Assembly (NCBI GenBank): GCA_963823735.1
Contig: CAWGMO010000001.1
Location: 992,001-1,056,000 of the forward strand
Direction: 5' to 3'
From: Actinoallomurus sp963823735
GTDB taxonomy: Bacteria; Actinomycetota; Actinomycetes; Streptosporangiales; Streptosporangiaceae
DNA: 64,000 bases
The first letter of the stretch is position 1. The number at the start of each line of letters is the position of its first letter. Positions 34,007-42,090 of this stretch are shown here, one piece after another. The notes beneath the pieces are model-generated. The model was not told where the DNA came from and made no database searches. It saw only the letters and a program-made list of their open reading frames with translations. The position numbers and the translations under genes are program-made.

Positions 34007-34920
34007 GCGCCGGGCCGCCAGTGCTTCCGCGTCCACTCCTCGAAGCTCGTGAGCGGGATGCCGAGGGCCCTCGCGTACTCCGGGCGAGCCGGCTGCGGGT
34101 GCGCGTTGAGCCATTCGTGTGAGGCGCCCATCGCCGGCATCCCGGCGGCGAGGGCCTCCTCCTCGGTCATGTCCGGCGCGGGCAGCGGCGTGCCCAGAGC
34201 GCGCGAGAGGATTCCGGCGATCTCCGTCATCGACAGGTGGTCGCTCGCGAATTCCAGCTCGACCCGGTCGAACCGCTCCGGTTCGGTGATGGCCGCGGCG
34301 GCGGCCGCGCCGATGTCGGCGACCGCGACCAGCGACAGCCGGGTGTCGGGGTGCAGGACGCTCACCAGGCCGCCCTCGATGCCGCGTGGGAACAGGAACC
34401 TCATGGACGGGAGGAAGTTCGCCATGAAGAAGCCCGGCTTGAGCAGCGTCCAGTGCGGGAAGCCGGCCTCGCGTACCCGGTCCTGAATCGCGCTCTTGGC
34501 GCCCAGCGTGGGCTCCATCGAGGCCCAGCGGCCTTCGGCCCAGCCGGGAGCCTCGGTGTGCCGGCCGGCGCCGGTGACGGACGTGTGCACGAACTGCGGC
34601 ACTCCTGCGGCCTTCGCGCCCTCGACGAGGTTGACGCCCTGGGCCACCTCCCCGTCGAAGTCGAAGCCGTCCCCTCGCATGCCGGGCATCTGCACGGAGA
34701 AGACGGCGCGGGCACCCTCGGCGGCCCGGATCACGGAGTCGCGGTCGTGAAGGTCGCCGGTGACGAGTTCGGCGCCGAGCGCCTCGATGGCCTTGGCCCT
34801 GGCCGGGTCGCGTACCAGGGCGCGTACGGGAACGCCCGCCGTGAGCAGGGCGCGGGCGGTGGCGCCGCCCTGCTTGCCGGTGGCGCCGGTGACCAGAACG
34901 GGGGCGGGATCTGCGGACAT
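34003..34920 (-). CDS. NmrA-like NAD(P)-binding protein
   Basis: A 305-residue Rossmann protein. The dinucleotide motif VTGATGKQGGATA is at residues 9-21 (atypical SDR of the NmrA group), followed by RALVRDPARAKAIEALGAEL and FVHTSVTGAG. The canonical YxxxK is not evident, so it may be a redox sensor or reductase. It is divergent from the TetR gene at 35013 across two palindromes, which makes it a probable target of that TetR. Confidence 0.88.
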   Translation of the reverse strand: MSADPAPVLVTGATGKQGGATARALLTAGVPVRALVRDPARAKAIEALGAELVTGDLHDRDSVIRAAEGARAVFSVQMPGMRGDGFDFDGEVAQGVNLVEGAKAAGVPQFVHTSVTGAGRHTEAPGWAEGRWASMEPTLGAKSAIQDRVREAGFPHWTLLKPGFFMANFLPSMRFLFPRGIEGGLVSVLHPDTRLSLVAVADIGAAAAAAITEPERFDRVELEFASDHLSMTEIAGILSRALGTPLPAPDMTEEEALAAGMPAMGASHEWLNAHPQPARPEYARALGIPLTSFEEWTRKHWRPGA

Positions 34921-34936
34921 GGTGTGCTCCTCGGAT

Positions 34937-34988
34937 AAACGGCGGGGCCCGCCGTTTTCTTGGCGCTACGATATGGCGGGGCCCGCCA
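34937..34988. promoter_or_regulatory. Two palindromic TetR operators
   Basis: A perfect palindrome with 10-bp arms, AAACGGCGGG-G-CCCGCCGTTT at 34937-34957, and a second with 7-bp arms, TGGCGGG-G-CCCGCCA at 34974-34988, share the core GGCGGGGCCCGCC. Centres are 34 bp apart. They lie between the NmrA and TetR starts and very probably control both. Confidence 0.75.
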
Positions 34989-35012
34989 CTTAACAAGCCT
35001 GGAGATGACGCC

Positions 35013-35582
35013 ATGCCCGACCGCCAGCGCGCGGACGCCCGGCGCAACTACGCGCGCATCCTCGCCGTGGCCGAGGAAGAGGTCGCCGCCCACGGCGCCG
35101 ACGCCTCCCTCGAACAGATCGCGCGCGTCGCGGGCGTCGGCTCGGCGACCGTGCGCCGGCACTTCCCCACCCGCCGCGCGTTGCTGGAGGCGGTGTCACA
35201 CGAACGGATCGACGCCCTGAAGGCCCGCGCCGAGGAGCTGGACGGCGACGCCGACAGCCGCCGCGCGCTGCTGGAATGGCTGGGTGACGTCGTCGCGTAC
35301 TGCGTCTCCGCCCGCGGCCTGGCGGCGGCGCTGGTCTACGACGGCGCCGAGCCCGACCCGCTGCACGAGAACAGCTGCGCGGCGAAGGTGGAGGAGGCGG
35401 GGGAACCCCTCCTGCGCCGCGCCGTACGCGACGGCGCGATGCCCGAGGGCGTCACCATCGCCGACCTGATCACACTGATCGTCGGCATCGTCCTCGCGAC
35501 CGAGCACCACCCGGACCCATCCGCCGCGGCGCACAGGCTGTTCCGGCTCGCCGTCGCGGGACTCAGCCCAGCCCTGACGTAA
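35013..35582 (+). CDS. TetR-family transcriptional regulator
   Basis: 189 residues. HTH: RRNYARILAVAEEEVAAHGA, then SLEQIARVAGVGSATVRRHF and PTRRALLEAV. The C-terminal domain contains CVSARGLAAALVYDGAEPDP, typical of the SMU_134/TetR_C group. It is divergent from the NmrA gene; the palindromic pair between them is the expected binding site. Effector unknown. Confidence 0.9.
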   Translation: MPDRQRADARRNYARILAVAEEEVAAHGADASLEQIARVAGVGSATVRRHFPTRRALLEAVSHERIDALKARAEELDGDADSRRALLEWLGDVVAYCVSARGLAAALVYDGAEPDPLHENSCAAKVEEAGEPLLRRAVRDGAMPEGVTIADLITLIVGIVLATEHHPDPSAAAHRLFRLAVAGLSPALT

Positions 35583-35659
35583 CCGGAGATCTCACGATCC
35601 GGGGTGTGCGCCCGGACATCTGGCCGCGCGACGTGATTCCGGCGAACGCCGAGGCCTGG

Positions 35660-36241
35660 CTACTGCTCCTGGCGTGGACTGCCGAGGCCCGTGAAGATGA
35701 TCGCGAGGGTGCGGTGGCGGAGGTCGTCGTCCCAGCCCCCGTGGACCGCCCCCTGGCACGCGGCGCCGAGCAGGGCGATCACCTCGTCGCCTCGGACGTC
35801 CGGGCGGATGGTGCCGGCGTTCCGCGCGCCGGTGAGCAGCGCCTGGACTCCGTCGTGGAGTAGCCGGACGGCGTCGGTGATCTGGAGGTCGGTGCCGTTC
35901 TGGGAGAGCAGGTCGATGACGGTCTTCTTGCGCGTGGCCTGCGCGACCGTCTGGGTGAAGAAGGTGAACAGGGCGGTCGCCGGGTCGCCGTCCGCGACCA
36001 GCGAGCCGGCTTCCTGGGTGAGCTGCTCCAGGAGGTCTTTCATGATGGCCCGCAGGAGCGCCTGCTTGGTCGGGAAGTGGCGGAAGATCGTCCCGATCGC
36101 CACGCCCGCCCTGGCCGCGACCTGCTCGGTCGAGGACGAGGTGCCGTTCTCGGCGAAGACCTCCTCGGCGGCGGCGAGGATGCGCGCGCGGTTGCGGCGG
36201 GCGTCGACGCGCCGGCCCTTGCTCTTCGGTGTCGGGTTCAT
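35660..36241 (-). CDS. TetR-family transcriptional regulator
   Basis: 193 residues from the ATG at 36241. HTH: RRNRARILAAAEEVFAENGT, then STEQVAARAGVAIGTIFRHF and PTKQALLRAI. It is a diverged relative of the TetR at 35013 but lies in the opposite orientation. Divergent to the NTF2-like gene at 36326, with two perfect palindromes between the starts. No clear Shine-Dalgarno site, so the transcript may be nearly leaderless. Confidence 0.9.
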   Translation of the reverse strand: MNPTPKSKGRRVDARRNRARILAAAEEVFAENGTSSSTEQVAARAGVAIGTIFRHFPTKQALLRAIMKDLLEQLTQEAGSLVADGDPATALFTFFTQTVAQATRKKTVIDLLSQNGTDLQITDAVRLLHDGVQALLTGARNAGTIRPDVRGDEVIALLGAACQGAVHGGWDDDLRHRTLAIIFTGLGSPRQEQ

Positions 36242-36254
36242 AGGCGTTGACAAG

Positions 36255-36298
36255 ATGAGTCTCCACTCATCATCCTGAAGGTGAGTTTCGACTCACCT
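36255..36298. promoter_or_regulatory. Two palindromic TetR operators
   Basis: ATGAGT-CTCC-ACTCAT at 36255-36270 and AGGTGAGT-TTCG-ACTCACCT at 36279-36298 share the core TGAGT-n4-ACTCA, centres 26 bp apart. They lie between the divergent TetR and NTF2-like genes. Confidence 0.75.
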
Positions 36299-36325
36299 TA
36301 TCGCCGATGCCGAGGAGGAACCGCC

Positions 36326-36760
36326 ATGCCGGCCGTCCTGAGCCCCCGAGAGGTCTTCGAGCACATGCAGCGTCAGTGGCTGGGCGGAGAGAGCCTGGGA
36401 GGCGAGGACCTGCTGGCCGACGACGTCGTCATCGAGCTGCCGTTCGCTCCGCCGGGCAGGCCGTCGCGCTTCGCGGGACGCGAACGGTTCCTGGCCTTCG
36501 CCGAGCCTCAGCGGGCGGCGTTCCCGGTGCGCTTCGAGGAGGTCCGCGACGTCGTCGTCCACGACACGGCCGATCCAGAGGTGATCGTGGTCGAGTACGC
36601 GCTGGCCGGAACCGTCACCACCACCGGCCACCGGGCCGCGGCCCCGTTCGTCGGGGTCCTGCGTGTGCGCGATGGCAAGATCGTGGGCTGGCGCGAGTAC
36701 CAGAACGCGCAGGCCATCGCCGAGGCCCTGAAGCATCCCGGCGACGGCTCGGACGCCTAG
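36326..36760 (+). CDS. NTF2-like (SnoaL-type) protein
   Basis: 144 residues from the ATG at 36326 with GAGGAGGAA upstream. The NTF2 pattern is seen in LLADDVVIELPFAPPGRPSR, FAGRERFLAF, then VVEYALAGTVTTTG and VGVLRVRDGKIVGWREYQN. Probably an enzyme of small-molecule metabolism or a ligand binder; reaction unknown. It is the likely target of the divergent TetR. Confidence 0.85.
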   Translation: MPAVLSPREVFEHMQRQWLGGESLGGEDLLADDVVIELPFAPPGRPSRFAGRERFLAFAEPQRAAFPVRFEEVRDVVVHDTADPEVIVVEYALAGTVTTTGHRAAAPFVGVLRVRDGKIVGWREYQNAQAIAEALKHPGDGSDA

Positions 36761-36915
36761 GGTCCGTCTCGAAGCCCTGCGGTCCTGTCGCGCGGCGCCT
36801 CGCCCTGCCGTCCTACTACGCGGCGCCTCGCCGCGTTGCCGTCGGTCGCCGGCCACAACCCGGCCGACTCCCGGCCGCCGCGAGCCACCACCCGGACACC
36901 GCTCGCTACGGACCC

Positions 36916-37323
36916 CTAGTCGCTCTCCAGGGAGTTTCCGATCTCGTCGAGGCGGCCGAGGATGCCGTCCATGCGGTGGGTGAACAGGTCCATCGCCTCG
37001 TCGAGCATCGCGTCGAGGCCCGCGCCGGTCGTGCGGCCCTCGGCCTGGAGCTGCTCGGCGGCCTCCAGTGATCCGTTGACCGCCTCGGTGAGGCGTTCGC
37101 CCAGCGTACGGCTGTCGAGGCGGCGGAACGCGTCGGCGGAGAACTCGATGCCGACGATGGTGCCGTGCCCGTCGGCGGACACGGTGACGTGGCGGTCCGA
37201 GGAGTGGGCCGTGACCGTCTCGGTCGCCAGGCGGCGTACGGCCTCGCCGGCGGCCTCCTGTTCGTTCGGCAGGGCGCGCAGGCGGGCGCGCAGGTCGGCG
37301 AGCCTGGCCTCCGGGTCGGTCAC
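36916..37323 (-). CDS. YbaB/EbfC-like protein
   Basis: 135 residues from the GTG at 37323, which overlaps the stop of the previous EbfC-like gene (GTGA). N-terminal coiled coil (EARLADLRARLRALPNEQEA), then the EbfC strand HVTVSADGHGTIVGIEFSAD and a long helix containing TLGERLTEAVNGSLEAAEQL. Such diverged EbfC proteins are often found in actinobacterial type VII clusters rather than near dnaX. DNA binding is not certain. Confidence 0.78.
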   Translation of the reverse strand: MTDPEARLADLRARLRALPNEQEAAGEAVRRLATETVTAHSSDRHVTVSADGHGTIVGIEFSADAFRRLDSRTLGERLTEAVNGSLEAAEQLQAEGRTTGAGLDAMLDEAMDLFTHRMDGILGRLDEIGNSLESD

Positions 37324-37703
37324 GTCTCCTCCTCGGCCGCGATGCGGCGGGCGTCGGCGGTGCCGTCGCGGACCATCGAGCGCGACGTGGGGTCGAGCTC
37401 GTCCATCAGCTCGGCGTACCCCTCCTCGCGGCTGCGGCGCACGGCCTCGTTGAGCACGACCGTGAGCTTGGCGGCCAGGTCGGCGGGGTCCTTGCGTAGC
37501 GCGCGCGGGTCGACGCGGACGGAGCGTACGCGCGGGCGGCCGTCGACCGTCACGGTGACGGAGCCGTCGTCGGAGGTGATCTCGTACGTGCGGTCGGCGG
37601 CCGAGGTCAGCGCGGACTTCAGCCCCTCGGCGTACCTCCGCATGTCGTCGGCGACCTGCTCGAACTCGGCCACCGGCGAGCGAAGATCCTCCAGCGACGC
37701 CAC
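37320..37703 (-). CDS. YbaB/EbfC-like protein, N-terminus probably lost to a frame change
   Basis: The domain is intact from a GTG at 37703: SPVAEFEQVADDMRRYAEGL, DRTYEITSDDGSVTVTVDGR, VRSVRVDPRALRKDPADLAA. In this frame the sequence before the GTG (SEAAPYAPPSFEATPPAVAS) still looks like protein, and its natural start seems to be in the next frame at 37929 (MSDFDSLLNKSVPDKPGK). So the true gene was probably a Pro-rich N-terminus plus EbfC domain, broken by one base near 37755. Confidence 0.75.
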   Translation of the reverse strand: MASLEDLRSPVAEFEQVADDMRRYAEGLKSALTSAADRTYEITSDDGSVTVTVDGRPRVRSVRVDPRALRKDPADLAAKLTVVLNEAVRRSREEGYAELMDELDPTSRSMVRDGTADARRIAAEEET

Positions 37704-37749
37704 GGCCGGCGGCGTCGCCTCGAAGGACGGCGGCGCGTACGGCGCGGCC

Positions 37750-37929
37750 TCCGACCTTGTGCGGCGCGGCCTCGGACGCCTGCGCCGCGCCCTCCGGCGC
37801 CTCCGCCTCGGGCCGTACGTCCTGCTCCTCGTCGGGCACGGCAGGAGGAGGCGGCGACAGCGGCGGCGGCGCCGGCTTGCCCGGTTTGTCGGGCACGCTC
37901 TTGTTCAGCAGCGAGTCGAAGTCACTCAT
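37750..37929 (-). pseudogene. Proline-rich N-terminal part of the EbfC-like gene, in another frame
   Basis: ATG at 37929 overlaps the stop of the S9 peptidase gene (ATGA). The frame encodes MSDFDSLLNKSVPDKPGKPA, a run of prolines (PPPLSPPPPAVPDEE) and AQASEAAPHK. It has no stop of its own and runs into Arg-rich nonsense, while the other frame continues with a similar SEAAPYAPP phrase. This is best read as one gene with an extra base around 37755-37758. Confidence 0.6.
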
Positions 37930-39692
37930 GTCATCGACAGGTGCTTGCGCGCGAATTCGATGATCATCGCCATCTGCTTGATCCGCTCCTCGACGACGAG
38001 GGAGCCGTGCCCGGCGTCGTACCGGTAGACCTCGTGCTCCTTGCCGAGCTCCTTCAGCCGGGCGAGGTAGTTGTCGATCTGCCGGATCGGGCAGCGGGGG
38101 TCGTTCTCGCCGGCCATCACGAAGACCGGCGCGGTGACGGCCTCGACGTAGGTGATCGGCGACGAGGCGACGTAGCGGTCCGGGACGTCCGTGGGCGAGC
38201 CGCCGAACAGGGAGCGGTCGAAGGCCTGCAGGGGCTCCATCTCGTCCTCGTACGCGGCGACGTAGTCGGCGACCGGGACGACGCCGATGCCGAGGGTCCA
38301 GTCGGCGGGCTGGGTGCCGATGCCGAGCAGTGTGATGAAGCCGCCCCACGAGCCGCCGGTGAGGACCAGGCGCGCGGGGTCGGCGACGCCGGCGGAGACC
38401 GCCCAGTCGCGTACGGCCTTGATGTCCTCCAGCTCGACGAGCCCGGGGCGGCCCTCGATGGCGTCGCGCCACTCGCTGCCGTAGCCGGTCGAGCCGCGGT
38501 AGTTGACGCGCACGACGGCGAAGCCGTGGTCGACCCAGGCGGCCACGTCGGGCGAGAAGGAGTCGTTGTCGTACGCGGTGGGGCCACCGTGCACGTCGAA
38601 GACGGCCGGGAAGGGCCCGTCACCGGCCGGCTTGGACACGAGCGCGTGGATGTCACCGCCGGGGCCGGTGACCCAGGCGTCCTCGACGGGCACGGACGGC
38701 GGCGCCGCCGGGCCGGGCGGGGTCAGTACGACCTCGCCGGAGGTCGAGCGGATCACCGGCGGCTCGGCGGAGGAGGACCAGCCGAACTCCACGGTGCCGT
38801 CGGGGCGCGCGGTGGCCGAACCGATCACGCCGCGCGGCGTCTCGATGCGCTCCAGCGCGCCGGAGGCCAGGTCGTAGCGGTACAGCTCGTCGCGGCCGTG
38901 GTGGGAGTGGGAGACCAGCAGCGCGGACGCGTCGGGGTACCAGTCGGCGCCGATCTCGCCGGGCAGGTCGAGGGAGATCTCCTGGACCTCACCGGAGACC
39001 GGGTCCCAGACGAGCGGCTCGGGCTTGCCGTGGCGCTCGTGCTCGACGAGCAGCCGCTGGTCGCCGCGTACGGGCGAGAACCCCAGGCCGCTCAGGCCCT
39101 TGCCGGCGCCGTCCCACAGGTCGGCGACGGTCGTGCCGTCGGTGCGCACGACCCGCAGCGCCATGTGCCGGCTGTCGCCGTGCTCGCTGTGGTTGAGCGC
39201 GACGAGGGACTCGTCCTCGGACAGGTCGATCGCGTAGGCGTCCTCGGCGTGCGCGTACAAGATGGTCGGCTCGCCGCCGGGCACGCACAGGTGGACGCTC
39301 GTGCCGCCGCCCTCGGTGGAGCGGGCGATCACCGCGAGGCCGCTGGAGCCGACGGCCAGCCCGGCCGGGTAGGACGGCTCAAGGGCGGGCGCTGCCGGGG
39401 TGTCCTCGCCGCCGCCGAACGGCTGGCGCTTCCACACCCCGAACTCGTCGCCGTCGGTGTCGGCGAACCACCAGATCCACTCGCCCGTCGGGTCGAGACC
39501 GCCCATCCAGGTGCCGTTGGGGCGGTCGGTGACCTGACGGTGCTCGCCGGTCGAGCGGTCCCAGGTGTAGATCTCCCAGGTGCCGGTCACGTTGGACCGG
39601 TAGACGCTGCGGTGCGGCGCGTCGTGGGCCCAGCCGGGCAGGCTGACCCGTGCGGCGCGGTAGCGCGCCTTCCAGCGTTCGTCATCGACCAT
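37926..39692 (-). CDS. S9-family (prolyl oligopeptidase-like) peptidase
   Basis: 588 residues. The N-terminal two thirds is a beta-propeller (IYTWDRSTGEHRQVTDRPNG, EWIWWFADTDGDEFGVWKR and other blade turns). The C-terminal alpha/beta hydrolase has GGSWGGFITLLG with the nucleophile serine, the aspartate in ENDPRCPI, and the histidine in YDAGHGSL. It cleaves short peptides after proline or related residues. No signal peptide is visible, so it is probably cytosolic. The stop overlaps the start of the EbfC-like gene downstream. Confidence 0.92.
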   Translation of the reverse strand: MVDDERWKARYRAARVSLPGWAHDAPHRSVYRSNVTGTWEIYTWDRSTGEHRQVTDRPNGTWMGGLDPTGEWIWWFADTDGDEFGVWKRQPFGGGEDTPAAPALEPSYPAGLAVGSSGLAVIARSTEGGGTSVHLCVPGGEPTILYAHAEDAYAIDLSEDESLVALNHSEHGDSRHMALRVVRTDGTTVADLWDGAGKGLSGLGFSPVRGDQRLLVEHERHGKPEPLVWDPVSGEVQEISLDLPGEIGADWYPDASALLVSHSHHGRDELYRYDLASGALERIETPRGVIGSATARPDGTVEFGWSSSAEPPVIRSTSGEVVLTPPGPAAPPSVPVEDAWVTGPGGDIHALVSKPAGDGPFPAVFDVHGGPTAYDNDSFSPDVAAWVDHGFAVVRVNYRGSTGYGSEWRDAIEGRPGLVELEDIKAVRDWAVSAGVADPARLVLTGGSWGGFITLLGIGTQPADWTLGIGVVPVADYVAAYEDEMEPLQAFDRSLFGGSPTDVPDRYVASSPITYVEAVTAPVFVMAGENDPRCPIRQIDNYLARLKELGKEHEVYRYDAGHGSLVVEERIKQMAMIIEFARKHLSMT

Positions 39693-39704
39693 GAGACAAG
39701 TCTG

Positions 39705-40637
39705 TCAGTCCGTACGGACACCCGAGGGCAGGGATCGGAGACGGAGGGCGGCGTTCGCGTGGAAGCCCCAGTTGAGCATCGTCGCGGCGTTCTTGAAGCG
39801 GCGGTTCGGGTCGGTGGTCGTGCTGTTCAGCAGCACGCCGATCAGCGTGCGGCCACTGCGCTCGGCGGCGAACAGGAGGCAGTAGCCCGCGGCGTCCGTG
39901 TGGCCGGTCTTGACCCCGATCGTCCCGGTATAGGAGCCGAGCAGGAGGTTGGTGTTCGTCCAGCTGTACGCCTTGTGCCCGCTGGTCTTGCCCAGCTTGT
40001 ACGTCTTGCGCGCGACGACCGCGCGGAAGTTGCCGCTCTTCATCGCGTACCGGGCCAGCAGCATCAGGTCGTGCGGCGTGGAGTAGCCCTCTTTGTGCGT
40101 CGAGCTGGGCAGGCCGTCGGCGTTGATGAAGTGCGTGGCCGACATCCCGAGCGCGGACGCCTCCTTGTTCATCGCCGCGACGAACTTCGTCTGCCCGTGC
40201 CCGTACACGTCGGCCAGGGCGTACGCGGCGTCGCAGCCGGAGGGGAGCATCATGCCGTTCAGCAGCTGCCGGACGCTGACCTTGTCGCCGGTCCTCAGCC
40301 CGGCGCTGGTGGCGTCGTTGTGCTTGACGTGGTCGACGTAGGACTTCTTCACCGTGACCGTACGGTCGAGCCCGCCGGCGCGCAGGACCACGACCGCGGT
40401 CATGATCTTCGTGATGCTGCCGATCGGGCGCCGTGTCGTCGTCGAACGGCCCCACAGTTTCTTGTTCTTCGTCGAGTCATAGAGATATGCGCCTTTTGCC
40501 GTGATTCCGGATGGTCCGGACTGTGCGGTGACGGCGCCGGCCGACCCGGGAAGGGGCGAAGCGCCGGCGGAACTCGCCGGAATCCCCACGAGACCGCCCG
40601 CGACGGCGGCGGTGACCAGGCAGGAGGTGAGGCGCAT
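39705..40637 (-). CDS. D-alanyl-D-alanine carboxypeptidase (S11)
   Basis: 310 residues from the ATG at 40637. Signal peptide MRLTSCLVTAAVAGGLVGIP. SxxK motif in GSITKIM, SxN-type motif in LPSGCDAAYALAD (the usual Asn is Cys here, as in many actinobacterial members), and KTG in GVKTGHTDAAG. It trims peptidoglycan pentapeptides outside the membrane. No C-terminal anchor helix is seen. It lies just upstream of the S9 peptidase gene on the same strand. Confidence 0.92.
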   Translation of the reverse strand: MRLTSCLVTAAVAGGLVGIPASSAGASPLPGSAGAVTAQSGPSGITAKGAYLYDSTKNKKLWGRSTTTRRPIGSITKIMTAVVVLRAGGLDRTVTVKKSYVDHVKHNDATSAGLRTGDKVSVRQLLNGMMLPSGCDAAYALADVYGHGQTKFVAAMNKEASALGMSATHFINADGLPSSTHKEGYSTPHDLMLLARYAMKSGNFRAVVARKTYKLGKTSGHKAYSWTNTNLLLGSYTGTIGVKTGHTDAAGYCLLFAAERSGRTLIGVLLNSTTTDPNRRFKNAATMLNWGFHANAALRLRSLPSGVRTD

Positions 40638-40752
40638 ATCGGCTCCGGGAGGGGTGGGGGAGCAATAAAAGTACATGCTACGCATATGCCGATAGGGGGA
40701 GTTCGGAATGGTAAAGGCCTACACCAAGGATGACTTTTCGTGCGGATTCGAG

Positions 40753-41320
40753 TTACGGAAGCTCGGTGCCGGCGCGTGAGTTCTCGTACGAGGTGATGAA
40801 CAGCTCCATGGCGGCGTCCACGCCCTCGCGGTCGCCGGTCGCGAGCAGGTCGAGCAGTAGCCCGCGTACGACCGCGACACCCAGCCTGGCCTGCGCCTTC
40901 GCGGTCTCCGGCGGGTGGCCCTGCCGTGTCAGCAGCTCGGCGAGCGGGCGGACCATGTCCTCGACGATCCCGTCGAGGAGGTCGGCCGTGTGGGTGCGGC
41001 CCTGGAGCGCCTGGCCGTACAGCTCGAAGAACAATCGTTCGTGCGGCCACATCGCCGGGTCGGCCAGCCCGCGCCAGATCCGCCGCGCCTGCTCGGCCGG
41101 CGGCAGCGCGGGGTCGACGGCGGCGAGGGCCTCGCGCTGGCGCTGCCTCCACGGCGCGTACGACCGCGACGAGCAGGCCCTCCTTGGAGCCGAAGTGGTA
41201 GACGAGCATGCGGTGGCTGGTGCCGAGCGCCGCGGCGAGCTGCCGCAGGCTCAGGTCGCCGATGCCGTTGCCGGCCACGTACTCCACCGTCGCCGCCAGC
41301 AACCTCTCGCGAGCCGTCAT
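40753..41320 (-). pseudogene. TetR-family regulator, apparent frameshift
   Basis: The HTH is encoded from the ATG at 41320 (TARERLLAATVEYVAGNGIG, LSLRQLAAALGTSHRMLVYH, FGSKEGLLVAVVRAVE). After that the coding signal moves to a second frame: QRQREALAAVDPALPPAEQA, then WRGLADPAMWPHERLFFELY and GHPPETAKAQARLGVAVVRG to the stop at 40753. The switch lies near 41145-41155 and needs one base fewer. The gene overlaps a pair of perfect palindromes at its start and is divergent from the SRPBCC gene. Confidence 0.82.
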
Positions 41321-41351
41321 GTACCGTATGGTACATGTACCAAGTGGTACA
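41320..41351. promoter_or_regulatory. Two abutting 16-bp TetR operators
   Basis: TGTACC-GTAT-GGTACA at 41320-41335 is directly followed by TGTACC-AAGT-GGTACA at 41336-41351. Both are perfect 6-bp palindromes with different spacers. They cover the TetR start codon and end 15 bp before the SRPBCC gene. Confidence 0.8.
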
Positions 41352-41365
41352 CCGAGGAGGTCGGC

Positions 41366-41806
41366 GTGTTGGAGATCGACGTGACCGCGCGTTCGGACGC
41401 GGATCCGGGCACCGTCTACGAACTGCTGGTCGACGGCGCGCAGTGGCCGTCCTGCTCAGGCCTGGGCTCCTTCGAGCTCGAACGCCCCGGTGAGGACGAA
41501 CGCGAGGGAGTCGGGGCGATACGGGTCTTCCGTACGGGCCGGGTCGTCAGCCGCGAGCAGGTCGTCGCGGCCGAACCCGGACGGCGTTTCGGTTACACCC
41601 TGCTCTCGGGGATGCCACTGCGCGGCTACCGGGCCGACATCGAGCTCACGCCCGACGGAGACGGCACGCTCATCGCCTGGCACTCGGAATTCACGGCGAA
41701 GTATCCCGGTACCGGGTGGCTGTTCCGCTGGTATCTCCACCGGTTCATCGGGCGGGTCGTGGTCGGCCTGGCCGGTCATGCCACTACCGGTCATCGGCTG
41801 ATCTGA
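41366..41806 (+). CDS. SRPBCC (START-like) family protein
   Basis: 146 residues from a GTG at 41366 with GAGGAGG upstream. The fold is seen as LEIDVTARSDADPGTVYELL, then RFGYTLLSGMPLRGYRADIE and the long C-terminal helix WLFRWYLHRFIGRVVVGLAG. It has a ligand cavity for hydrophobic compounds; the biological ligand is unknown. It is the expected target of the frameshifted TetR next door. Confidence 0.85.
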   Translation: MLEIDVTARSDADPGTVYELLVDGAQWPSCSGLGSFELERPGEDEREGVGAIRVFRTGRVVSREQVVAAEPGRRFGYTLLSGMPLRGYRADIELTPDGDGTLIAWHSEFTAKYPGTGWLFRWYLHRFIGRVVVGLAGHATTGHRLI

Positions 41807-41840
41807 GCCGGTCCGGGCCGTCGTGGCTTACCGTTGTGGG

Positions 41841-42065
41841 GTGGCGTCGCAGTCATCGACCGAATCCGTCCCCCTCTCGGCGAGTGATGACGCCGAGGAG
41901 GTCACCCACGGATACCCACCGCCCGCGCGGCCGGTGGGTGCGACCGTCGTCGCCTACTGCGGCGCGGTCATGACCGTACGCGGTGAATCCTCGGCCTCGC
42001 CTCCGCCGGACACCTGCGCCGAGTGCGCCTCGATCTGGAAGCGCCGCAGGCGCCGGAGCCGCTGA
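41841..42065 (+). CDS. Small conserved protein with Cys motif (74 aa)
   Basis: From the GTG at 41841: ASQSSTESVPLSASDDAEEV, THGYPPPARPVGATVVAYCG, DTCAECASIWKRRRRRSR. Three cysteines (YCG, then TCAEC) suggest a metal site or disulfide, and the tail is strongly basic. Start choice is uncertain (GTG at 41823 is also in frame). Function unknown; similar short proteins are seen in related actinobacteria as I recall, but I cannot name a family. It precedes the PIG-L gene by 25 bp. Confidence 0.55.
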   Translation: MASQSSTESVPLSASDDAEEVTHGYPPPARPVGATVVAYCGAVMTVRGESSASPPPDTCAECASIWKRRRRRSR

Positions 42066-42090
42066 CACCCCCAGAGGGCATGCTGGGGGC

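Noticed and set aside
37941..40733. A 930-codon plus-strand open frame
   Set aside because: It runs opposite the S9 peptidase and carboxypeptidase genes and has only low-complexity Arg/Val/Gly sequence, as expected for an antisense shadow.
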